Positions 13,001 through 24,916 of a stretch of 64,000 nucleotides of DNA are shown one piece after another. Location: assembly GCA_905221605.1 (NCBI GenBank), contig CAJNDS010000096.1:168226-232225 (forward strand). Reading direction: 5' to 3'. The DNA is from Symbiodinium natans. Lineage: Eukaryota; Sar; Dinophyceae; Suessiales; Symbiodiniaceae. Position 1 is the stretch's first letter. Each line of letters begins with the position of its first letter. The notes below the pieces were generated by a model. The model had not been told where the DNA came from, searched no databases, and saw nothing but the letters and a program-made list of their open reading frames with translations. The translations under genes and the position numbers were made by a program.

Positions 13001-16000
13001 TGACCACAGTCAACTGAGGGCCGTGTGTGAGGGGCCAGGATGGGGGCAGAAAGTCCGAAATATGGTATTTTTCAAGTTTCAAATTGTTTCCATAGTTTCA
13101 AATTAGTTTCCAATCAGTTTCAAATTAGTTTCAAAATCCAGTTGCAAAATCGCTGTTAAGGGGGAAATACAATTTCTGTCCGCGCTTTTTGAAAACCAGG
13201 AACCTCTGAGATTCCTTCATTTTTTTGAATTGCGCATAGAAAAATGCAGTTTCCCCTTAACAGCGATTTTGCAACTGGATTTTGAAACTATTTTTGAAAC
13301 TAATTTGAAACTACGGAAACGAATTTGAAACTTGAAAAACGCGGCATTTCTGCTCTTTGGCGCTTGGCCACACCCGAGCAAGAGGAGAGCTTGGGCTTGA
13401 ATCTGCCAAAGGTACATCTCCGACATTCTTCCCAAAAGCCATTCCAGCAACAACTCTTGCCAACAAGTCCGTAAACTATCTTGTCCGAGACTGTCTGGAG
13501 ACTGGCAAGTTTTCGGAAACTCTGGTCTCTATAGTCACGGCTGACCACAGTCAACTGAGGGCCGTGTGTGAGGGGCCAGGATGGGGGCAGAAAGTCCGAA
13601 ATATGGTATTTTTCAAGTTTCAAATTGTTTCCATAGTTTCAAATTAGTTTCCAATCAGTTTCAAATTAGTTTCAAAATCCAGTTGCAAAATCGCTGTTAA
13701 GGGGGAACTACAATTTCTGTCCGCGCTTTTTGAAAACCAGGAACCTCTGAGATTCCTTCATTTTTTTGAATTGCGCATAGAAAAATGCAGTTTCCCCTTA
13801 ACAGCGATTTTGCAACTGGATTTTGAAACTATTTTTGAAACTAATTTGAAACTACGGAAACGAATTTGAAACTTGAAAAACGCGGCATTTCTGCTCTTTG
13901 GCGCTTGGCCACACCCGAGCAAGAGGAGAGCTTGGGCTTGAATCTGCCAAAGGTACATCTCCGACATTCTTCCCAAAAGCCATTCCAGCAACAACTCTTG
14001 CCAACAAGTCCGTAAACTATCTTGTCCGAGACTGTTGATGGACAAAATCTTGCATGACCCCCTATGTTACACGTGTGCGACGGTTGGTAATCGAGCTCCC
14101 CGCGCCCCTCGAATTTCAATGTTGCGTGCGCATATGGGTGATGCAGGATTTCGGTCATTCACACACATGCAACTTCGAAGCATTGCAAGGACAGCAATGT
14201 TAAGATTCAGGGTTTGGAAGGGATGACCTGTATAATAAAAGTGATGCAGGATTTCGTCCATCAACAGTAGGGCAATATAACGGTCATAGTAGGAGTAGGT
14301 TTCGGGGAACCTTTAGGGGCACAACCTTAGGGGTACGAGTTTAATTCCTTGGTGAACCCCAAACCACTCATCAGCCTAATATCCGAACCCCCCTGTAGTT
14401 CCCGAACCCTGAAACCGTAAAATCCCGAAACTCTACGAAGGCTACTCAGAGTCCCAACCCTAAACCCTAAACCCTAAACCCTAAACCCTAAACCCTAAAA
14501 CCTAAACCCTAAACCCTAAACCCTAAACTCTAAACCCTAAACCCTAAACCCTAAACCCTAAACCCTAAACCCTAAACCCTAACCCTAAACCCTAAACCCT
14601 AAGCCCTAAACCCTAAACCCTAAACCCTAAACCTAAACCCACCCAGTCTCTGCGTCCGCGTCGCTCTCAGCTGCTTGGGCATCTTCTTGCAGCGCCCCGC
14701 GAAGTTGTCAATCCTTGGTCGTGGCAGTTTTGGAGACTCTTGGGGTTTAGGGTTTAGGGTTTAGGGTTTAGGGTCTAGGGTTTAGGGTTTAGGGTTTAGG
14801 GTTTAGGGTTTAAGGTTTAGGGTTTAGGGCTTAGGGTTTAAGGTTTAGGGTTTGGAGTTTAGGGTTTAGGGTTTAGGGTTTAGGGTTTAGGGTTTAGGGT
14901 TTAGGGTTTAGGGTTTAGGGTTTACGGTTTAGGGTTTAGGGTTTAGGGTTTAGGGTTTAGGCTGTTCCGGAAGCCACGTTTCAGGCTTGGGGGGTAGAAT
15001 TTCGAAGCCCAGTTCAGGGGTTTAGGGTTTAGGGCTTAGGGTTTAGGGTTTAGGGCTTGGGGTTTAGGGCTTGGGGTTTAGGGCTTAGGGCTTGGGGTTT
15101 AGGGCTTAGGGTTTAGGGTTTGGGAATCTAGTGCGAAAGTATCCAAGACGAGCACGGCAAGCGAAAAGCGAACACCACCGACAACCCTCCAACCACCCAG
15201 GACCCAAACCCGAAACCCGAAACCCTAAACCCTAAACCCTAAACCCTAAACCCTAAACCCTAAACCCTTCAAGTGAAGGTGGAGCTTCAAGATGCTTCAA
15301 GGCTGCGGAGGGCTTTTCAAGGGTTTAGGGTTTAGGGTGTAGGGTTTAGGGGTTAGGGTTTAGGGTTTAGGGGGTTTAGGGGGTTTAGGGATTAGGGGGT
15401 TTAAGGGGTTGAGGGTTTGGGTTTCGGGCTTGCTTAGGGTTTAGGGGATTAGGGTGTAGGGATTAGGGCCTTACCTCGGAGAACTTGAGGGATGTTGGGC
15501 TTGGGGTTAGGGTTTAGGATTCAGGGTTTAGGGCTTAGGGTTTAGGATTTAGGGCTTAGGGTTTAGGATTTAGGGTTTAGGGCTTCAGGACTTTAAGTTT
15601 TGGGGCTTCAGGCTTTGGCTTAAGGAGAGAAGGCTTACGGTTGAGGGCGCTCAAAACAGCCGTCGTGTAAGGTCCCTAGTGCGGGTGGGGTGGGAGGGGT
15701 GCAAGGTGAACCCCTAACCCCTAAACCCCTAAACCCCTAGATCCCTAAACCCCTAAACCCCTAAACCCCTAAACCCAAAACCCAAAAACCCCAAAACCCC
15801 TAAACCCCTAAACCCCTAAACCCCTAAACCCCTAAACCCCTGAACCCCTCCCTAAACCCCTAAACCCCCAAACCCCAAACCCCGAACCATTACCGTAAGC
15901 CCTAGGCCCTAAATCCTGAACACCCAAACCCTAAACCCTAAACCCTATTCCCTAAACCCTAAGCCTCCAAACCCTAAACCCCCAAACCCTAAACCCCCGA

Positions 16001-19000
16001 CCAGGGTCTTCTTCTGCATGTCCTCCATGTTCTCCCCCACGTCACACCAGAGGTAGTCTCGCCAGTCCTCGTCTCACCCTAAACCCGTTTAGGGTTTAGG
16101 GTTTAGGGTTTAGGATTTAGGATTTAGGATTTAGGGCTTAGGGTTTCGTGTTCGGTCAAGGGGTACCATGGGTACAGGATCACCGTTACAAACACGCAAT
16201 TCGAAGGAGGCGGGAAACCCATCATCAAAGGTGCTCCGAAAAAGTCTGGTCTAGTCTGGGGTCGCGCCTACCCCTATACAGACCTTTTATAGTCCCTGTA
16301 ACCCTAAACCCTAAACCCTAAACCCTTAAAACCCTAAGTACCGAAGCAGCCCCTAAATAATTTTACTTCGAACATCCCCACCCTCTCTTGGTAAAGATAC
16401 TCCGGGGTTGGGCACTCCAGGGACACTCTGGGGCTGGGCACTCCGGGAACAATCTGGGGTTGGGCACTCCAGGGAGACTCTGGGGTTGGGCCTCTGAGGT
16501 TGGGCACTCCAGGGAGACTCTCAGACTCTGGGGTTGGGCACTCCAGGGCACTCCAGGAAGAGTCTCGGATTGGGCATTCCAGACTCCAGGGACACTTTGG
16601 GGTTGCGGAGGAGTAGACCGGGCGAGGAGAAGAGTTTCGGGCGAGGAGAAGAGTTGAGTTTGAAATCTAACAACCCCACAGCGAGGGTTGGGGAAAAGCC
16701 CCTAAATATCCCCTGAGGTCCCTAACAAGGGTCCCTCCTTGAGCCCTTGAGTTTCTAGAAACCGTCATCTCAACCTTCGGAACTCTTAGGGTTTAGAGTT
16801 TAGGGTTTAGGGTTTAGGGCTTTAACAGCCCCATGATCCTGAAAACCAGGTTTGCTGCTCTCAAGGTGCAGGCTGCAATGGCTGGGCTTTCAGCTCGAGT
16901 AGGTTTTGGTTTTACGGTTTAGGGTTTAGGGTGTAGTCGCCGCCAAAGCGAGCATGCCCCATGTCACCACCGATCCATCAGCCCGGATCGCAGCAAACGC
17001 CCATCCGGAAGCTTGCACCTGCTGCACGTTCTTGAGCTGCTCTTGTACGGCACCGCTGTCGCCTCCTTGTTCAGCATGGCCCCAAGTCACCACAGATCCA
17101 TCAGCCCGGATCGCAGCAAATGCCAATTCCGAAGCTTGCACCTGCCATACGTCCTTGAGCTGGTCTTCTACGGCACTGCTGTCACCTCCATATTTAGCAG
17201 CACCCCAGGTCACCACACATCCATCAGCCCTGATCGCAGCAAACGCCCGTTCGGAAGCTTGCACCTGCTGCACGTTCTTGAGCTGCTCTTGTACGGCACT
17301 GCTGTCCCCTCCATATTTGGCAGCGCCCCAGGTCACCACAGATCCATCAGCCCTGATCGCAGCAAACACCCGTTCGGAAGCCACCTGCTGCACGCTCTTG
17401 AGCTGCTCTTGTACGGCACTGCTGTCACCTCCGTATTCAGCCTGGCCCCAGGTCACCACAGATCCATCGGCCCGGATCGCAGCAAACGCCCGTTCGGAAG
17501 CTTGCACCTGCTGCACGTTCTTGAGCTGCTCTTGTACGGCACCGCTGTCACCTCCGTATTCAGCAGCGCCCCAGGTCACCACAGATCCATCAGCCCTGAT
17601 CGCAGCAAACGCCCGTTCGGAAGCTTGCACCTGCTGCACGTTCTTGAGCTGCTCTTGTACGGCCCTGCTGTCACCTCCGAATTCAGAATGGCCCCAGGTC
17701 ACCACAGATCCATCGACCCGGATCGCGGCAAACGCCTGATCAGAAGCTTGCACCTGCTGCACATTCCTGAGCTGCTCTTGTACGGCACCGCTGTCGCCTC
17801 CTTGTTCAGCATGGCCCCAAGTCACCACAGATCCATCAGCCCGGATCGCAGCAAATGCCAGTTCCGAAGCTTGCACCTGCCGTACGTCCTTGAGCTGGTC
17901 TTGTACGGCACTGCTGTCACCTCCATATTTAGCAGCACCCCAGGTCACCACAGATCCATCGGCCCGGATCGCAGCAAATGCCTGCGCAGAAGCTTGCACC
18001 TGCTGCACGTTCTTGAGCTGCTCCTGTACGGCACTGCTGTCGCCTCCTTGTTTAAAATGGCCCCTAGTCTCCACAGATCCATCACCCAGGAGAGCAGCAA
18101 AGGCGCACCAAGAGTTTTGTAGGCGAACCTGTCCGACGTGCAATGTCAGTACGTCATTATCTTGTAAACGTGCTTGATTGACTGTACCTTCGGCGAGTGT
18201 ATCTCCAGAAACCGTCAGCAGCCTTCCCTTGCCAACTCTTAGAGCGCCCTGGGCTCTCTGGCACAAGCAGGACACAGACTCTTCTGGCTCCGTTGCCAAA
18301 GTTACGCTCGCTCCACTCAGGAGGTGCACATGGACTGAAATCGACATGATGCCAGGCGCTACTCAGGATGAAGGCAGAAGGATTCAAGGGGTTGAGGGTT
18401 TAAGGGTTTAGGGTTTTAGGGGTTTAAGGGTTTAAGGGTTTAAGGGTTTAAGGGTTTGAGGGTTTAAGGGTTTAAGGGTTTAGGGGTTTAGGGGTTTAAG
18501 GGTTTAAGGGTTTAAGGGTTTAGGGGTTTAGGATTTAAGGGTTTAAAGGTTTTGGGGTTTAGGGGCTTAGGGTTTAGGATGGTTAGGGTTCAGGATTCTC
18601 CAGGTCCCTTCTCTCAAGGTCCCTTGTAAGTGCCCCTTCTAAGCGTTCCTCCTAGCCTAAGTGACTAGCATGGGTATGCTTGGCTGACTTCTGAACCCCT
18701 CCTAAAAGTTTAACTTTTAGGCTCCTTATTGTAGTCTCTACACAAACACACAAAAGGCTTAAGTCCTAAAAGCCAGCCAAAAGGAAGCCAGGTATTTCTG
18801 GGTAGATTTTGTGCACCGGGCTCGACAGAGGGGAATGACGTTGGCTCAGCCCACGGCCCGACGTGTTCATGGTTGGGATAGGGTTAAGCATGTAAGTTTC
18901 GATTCCTTATTGGGTGTGAGCACCCTAAACCCTAAACCCTAAACCCTAAACCCTAAACCCTTAAGCATGTAAAATGTACCCCCACTATGACAAAGCGAAC

Positions 19001-22000
19001 AGGACTTGCAGCCCATGCGGTGGGCCGGAGTTCGTGGGTCTAGGGCCTTTCGGGGGGTTCAGGAGTTCAGGCTGCAGGGTTTAAGGGTTTAAGGGTTAAG
19101 CGTTTAGGGTTTAGGGTTTAGGGTTTGGGGTTTAGGGTTTAGGGTTTAGGGTTTAGGGTTTAGGGTTTAGGGCTTAGGGTTTAGGGTTTAGGGTCACTGT
19201 ACAAGCTACTTTGAAGCTGCTCAGGGCTGCCCCAGTAAGGTCTGACGTGCGCGCCCCTATACTTGGAGGGTCGGAGGATTTAGTAAGTAGTTTAGGGTTT
19301 AGGGTTTAGGGTTTAGGGTTTAGGGTTTAGGGTTTAGGGTTTAGGGTTTAGGGTTTAGGGTTTAGGGTTTAGGGTTTAGGGTTTAGGGTTTAGGGTTTAG
19401 GGTTTAGGGTTTAAGTTATAAGTAGAATAACTCCTATGAGGGTCCCTTTTAGGGTACTTATAAGTCTACTTAGTATCTAGTCCCTCCAAGTACCTTGTAC
19501 TCCTCTTGGGTTGGGGCTCACGGACTAGGTTGGCCCTCAAGACCCTCTGAAAAACGGGTTTATTTAGGGTTTAGGGTTTAGGGTTTAGGGTTTCGGGTTG
19601 AGGGTTTAGGGTTTAGGGTAACATCTTGAATGTGACCCTCTTGTTGGTAGCCCAGCAGCCATATTATCATAAGGGCACACCCTTTTTGGGGTTGGTTACT
19701 TTGTAAGGGAACCTTGAACCCCAAAAAGGGACAAGGGCAGCACTGGACTACTTTGTCTTAAACCCGTTAAGGGAAAATACTGAGAGAGTAGCTTTCAGGC
19801 GTGAAGGGGTCCCTAAACCCTAGCCCTAAACCCTAAACGGGGAAGGCGTTGGTGCCAGTTTGAAGCTTCATGAGCCAAATTCGGGTTTGGGGAGTAAAGT
19901 GCCGGCCTCCTACCCTTCACTGCCTTCACTCTAAGCATTTATGGTTTGGAAACCCTAAACCCTAAACCCTACACCCCCGCTCCCCCCCCACACCCACCCG
20001 TCCTCCAAAGCGTTAATGTAAACAAACACTGACTGCAACAGGTTAGTGCTTAGGGTTTCGGGTTCAGGGCTTAGGATTTAGAACTTCGGGGTTTAGGGGT
20101 TTAGGGGTTTAGGGGTTTAGGGGTTTAGGGTTTAGGGGTTTAGGGGTTTAGGGGTTTAGGGGTTTAGGGGTTTAGGGGTTTAGGGTTTAGGGTTTAGGGT
20201 TTAGGGTTTAGGGTTTGGGGTTTAGGGGCCGTAATAGCCAGGGATTGGCAGCGAGGCTCCTTGATGGTCTCCAAGACCGCGACGTACAGGTCCTCAGAAC
20301 AGCGGGGGGTTCCCCTACTATCATGGGTTTCCCTAGGTTTAGGGGGTTTAGGGTTTAGGGTTTAGGGTTTAGGGTTTAGGGGGTTTAGGGTTTAGGGTTT
20401 AGGGTTTAGGGTTTAGGGTTTAGGGTTTAGGGTTTAGGGTTTAGGGTTTAGGGTACTTACTATCCTTCAGAAACCCTACTCTAATCCCCAAACCTTACTA
20501 GCCCCTACCTACTAAGTCAAAAGGCTTCCAAGTAGGGCGTATAAGGTGTAGCGTGCTTGTAAAGGGACCCTAGGGGGCTCTTTGGGGGCCACTGAGGTAT
20601 ATAGGGACTATACACGGTATATATAGGGGTATGTATATATATAGGGGTTGTATAGGGGAACCTACTATAGGGGCCTTAATAATTAGAATAGGTTTTCGGG
20701 GGCTACTGTAGTAGAATGACAAAGGGACCAAAAGGGAAAACTATTATTTAGTAACTACTCCAACCCCTATATGAAGCCCGAAACCCTCCAAGTTCAATCT
20801 TGGGTGCAAGGTTTAGGGTTTTGAGCGTCAGGGTTTTTTGAGGTTTAGGGTTTAGGGTTTCGAGTGTTAGGGATGGGTTTGGGGTTTACAGGTGTTAGCG
20901 GGCTTACAGGTGTGAGTCTACTTAAATAAAGGGGTCCCTTAGCCTTGAGCTGAACTCTAGACCTTAAGCCAAAAGCCCGCCCTCGGAGCGTAAACAACTC
21001 TTACACCCGAATCCCCTAAACCCTAAACCCTAAACCCTAAACCCACAAGCCTCAACCCTAAACCCTAAACCCTAAACCCTAAACCCTAAACCCTAAACCC
21101 ATGGACTCGGGCTTGCTGGGACTCGGGGTTCAGGGGGCTAGGGTTTCGGGCCGCAGGGTTTTGGGGGCTTGGGAGCTTGAAGAGCTTAGGGTTTAGGGTT
21201 TAGGGTTTAGGGTTTAGGGTTTAGGGTTTAGGGTTTAGGGTTTAGGGTTTAGGGTTTAGGGTTTAGGGTCTATGGTTGGTTTAGGAGGTCGGGGGTTATG
21301 GTTCAGGGCTTAGGGTGTTAGGACTTTAGGGCTTTTAGGGTTGAAGGACTGTCGTGTTTAGGCCTTTACGGCTTTAAGTCGTTGGGGAAGTTCGGGTTAG
21401 GGTTTCGGGCTTAGGGTTTAGGATTTAGGGCTCAGGGTTTAGGATTTGGGTAGTTTTCTAAATTGGGGCCCATTTTTGGGTACCCCTTATAAGGCGGCAC
21501 CCTTTAAAAAAGGATCCCCGAAAGGGACCCTAATTTAGAGAACTACCCATTTAGGGGTTTAGGGTTTAGGGTTTGGGCTTCCAAGTTGAGGGTCCGGTCA
21601 GAAACCTCTCGTGTATCTGGCGCTTACGGGGGTTCGGGGGCTGTGAATGTGTGTTCTACAGGAAAACCCCCATATACATAAAGGGATTATGCTGGGAGCG
21701 CTTGAACCCTTGAACCCTTCAACCCCAAAACCCTTACACCCCAAAACCCCTAAACCCTACCCTAAACCCTTACAACCCTTAAAACCCTGAAAGGCCTCAA
21801 AGCCCTTGAAGCCCTTAAAGCCCTCAAAAACCCTTGAAGCCCTTAAAACCCTTAAAACCCTTAAACTCCAAACCTCCAGGCCACGGCACGTACAGCTGGG
21901 ACAAATAGCCCTAAACCCTAAACCCTAAACCCTAAGCCCTAAACCCTAAACCCTAAACCCTAAACCCTAAACCCTAAAACCCTCCACCTCCAAGCCAAGG

Positions 22001-24842
22001 CACGTACAGCTGGGACAGGTAGCCCAGCTCCTGCCTCGTCGTGTCGAGGGCCGGGTAGCGCTGGTGGGGAACCTGGAAGTGCTTACTTCTCCAATAACCA
22101 AGGGAAAAAAAGGTTAAACTTTATTATTCCTACTAAATAAGGAAGCCCAAAAAGTTTAAAGTTCAGATTTTGGAGAAGTAAGAGTGATATTTACTTCAGG
22201 GTGCCGGGAGTCCAGGGCTCAGGGATGTTGTAGGGCTTAGGGTTTAGGGTTTAGGGTTTTGGGGTTTAGGGTTTAGGGTTTAGGGTTTAGGGTTTAGGGT
22301 TTAGGGTTTAGGGTTTAGGGTTTAGGGTTTAGGGTTTAGGGTTTAGGGTTTAGGGTTTAGGGTTTAGGGTTTAGGGTTTAGGGGTTAGGGTTAGGGGTTA
22401 GGGTTTAGGGTTTAGAGTAGAGGGTAAAAAGGATGTAGGGTTTAGGGCAATGTTGTAGGGTGATACCCCCCAAGGTTTCAGGGCTTTGGGGGTTCTAGGG
22501 CTTAGGCCTTGAGAGGGTTGGGTTTTAGGGTTTGAGGGATTTGGCGTTTGGTGCTTAGGGGAAGTGACGACCCAGCAACGGCACGGCTTAAGAAGTCATT
22601 GGGTTCAGAAGCGAGCACCCCTGGCTGGAATTCGAGATAATTAGGGTTCAGGGATTTTCGGGTTTAGGGCTTTAGGTTTTTGGGTTTAGGGCTTAGGGCT
22701 TTAGGGCTTAGGTTTTTAGTAGGGTTTTTCGGTTTTTGGTTTCAGGGTTCAGGGCTTAGGGTTTCGGGTTTTCGGCTTTAGGTTTTTGGGATTTTGGGTT
22801 TAGGGTTTAGGGTTTAGGGTTGAGGGTTTAGGGATAGGGGTTTTTGGAGGGGGTCCAAGATCCGGGGGTTGCAGGCCCAGCCACTCCAAAGAGGTCTTCG
22901 CCGATGTAGTAGATCTCCTGGATGCAGTTGAGGGTTTAGGGTTTAGGGTTTAGGGTTTTGGGTTTAGGGTTTAGGATTTAGGGTTTAGGGTTCAGGGTTT
23001 AGGGTTTAGGATGTGAGAAGACGGCTTAGTTAACTTCGGGGCTGAATATCCTAGCCCAAAAAGGATTAACCCTTTGTATATAGTCTAGACCCGGGAGTAA
23101 CCTAGGAAAAAAGGGTACCCTTTTTGGTTTTGAGGGGATCATAAGGGAACCCCCAACCTAAAAAAAGGAAAAAAGGGCCTACTCCCGGCCCTAGTAGTAG
23201 GATTTTGTATACCCAAGAAGGTTAAAGGTTACCTACCCAGTCCCTAAGGTGAAAGGTGCTTATGGGTTCAGGGTTTAGGGTCCGTAGATTCTCGTCCTTG
23301 ACGGATATTGTGATGCCTGCTGCAATCCCCCAAAACCCTAAACCCTAAACCCTAAACCCTAAACCCTAAACCCTAAACCAAAAATGCCACCAAAACTTAA
23401 TGGCGAGGGCTCGCTGGACGCAGTCACGGTGCGCCAGCCCTGCTCCCAAACCCGAGGCCCACCCCTGAAAAGGCATCTGAAGTAGGGTTTAGGGTTTAGG
23501 GTTTAGGGTTTAGGGTTTAGGGTTTAGGGTTTAGGGTTTAGGGTTTAGGGTTTAGGGTTTAGGGTTTAGGGTTTAGGGTTTAGGGTTTAGGGTTTAGGGT
23601 TTAGGGTTTAGGGTTTAGGGTTTAGGGAGAGTCTATACTTCTTGCATCCCCAAAAAGGACACCAAATATATACACTCACCAATATCAAAAAGGAATCTTC
23701 TATACACTCACCAATAACAGTAATCTATAAACCCTACTTCATCTAATGTTACCACTTGGGGGAGGGTTCTAGTTACTTGCACTTTTTCATTGAAGCCTGC
23801 AACCCATAAACCTTAAACCCCCAAACCCCCCAAACCTCGAAACTCACAACCCCTAAGCCCTCAACCCCCTAAACCCTAAACCCCTGGACCCTGAACCCTT
23901 TAACCCTAAACCCCCTAAACCCCCTAAACCCCCTAAACCCCCTAAACCCCCTAAACCCCCTAAACCCCTAAACCCCTAAACCCCTAAACCCCTAAACCTC
24001 CAAAACCCCCAAAACCCCAAAACCCCTAAACCCCTAAACCCCTAAACCCCTAAACCCTAAACCCCTCAACCCCTAAACCCTAAACCCTCCCTAGCAGGCC
24101 AGTTTCATAAGAGTGAGGAACTTCACCCAACAGCATTCTGGCACAGCACGCTCAGTCCCCCAGCAGGCCACCTTTCATGACATTGAGGAAATTCGCCCAA
24201 CAGCGTTCCGCCCTGGCAACTTGGCCCTTCTGCAGCCGCTTCTGTTGGATGATGAGGGGTCGAAGTCTGTTCACAGCATTTTCTTGCAGCTTAGCAGACA
24301 AAGCCACCCCAACGAAGATCAAACCCACGACGGCCTCGGGAGAGCAAGCCGGTATCCTTTACCCCATCTAGCAACCCATGTGCCTGTGAGAATATCGAGT
24401 GTAGGTCTCCCAGGCGGACAAAGGCGCGAAGGCATAAGAACTCATTCCAGAGAGCATCGTTGTACTCAGAGAAAATGGCTGTTGACGGCGATCCTCTGGA
24501 GCCTGCTGATGCCGATCCTTTGGAGAGACTGCTTGAAACCCTACAAACCCTAAACCCTAAACCCTAAACCCTAAACCCTAAACCCTAAACCCCTAAACCC
24601 CCTAAACCCCTAAACCCTAAACCCTAAACCCTAAACCCTAAACCCTAAACCCCAAACCCCAAACCCCAAACCCTAGACCCTAAACCCCAAACCCCTTAGA
24701 CCCCCATTCAGGCACCCGGAGTTGGCCTGCTTTCGGTCTCGGACTTCGAACTCCTCCTTGAAGCCTTGCTTTGGGGCTTTAGTGGTGTGGGGTTTAGGGT
24801 TTAGGGTTTAGGGTTTAGGGTTTAGGGTTTAGGGTTTAGGGT

Positions 24843-24916
<74 letters not shown>

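Larger units (their letters stand above)
10867..14267 (+). mobile_element. Composite foldback element with palindromic and tandem sub-elements, TA-flanked
   Basis: It begins CTGTTGATGGAC and ends GTCCATCAACAG, with TA on each side (CCCTA| and |TAGGG), the target preference of Tc1/mariner- and Stowaway-like elements. It is built from three copies of a 236-bp unit P and five copies of a roughly 540-bp unit Q: P-Q-(Q inverted)-(P inverted)-Q-Q-Q-P. No transposase is encoded; the 134-, 107- and 96-codon frames in it are the same repeat read repeatedly. It lies in the dynein intron between e50 and e51. Confidence 0.78.

Noticed and set aside
16954-18177. 261- and 369-codon plus-strand ORFs opposite the RCC1-like gene
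   Set aside because: Antisense shadows of a 123-bp tandem repeat; the minus-strand reading has the RCC1 and ubiquitin-like features.
19850-19900. Island reading IWLMKLQTGTNAF as an exon
   Set aside because: e48 and e49 join within one block (LETIK|DWRDYLW), so it is not dynein; too short to stand alone.
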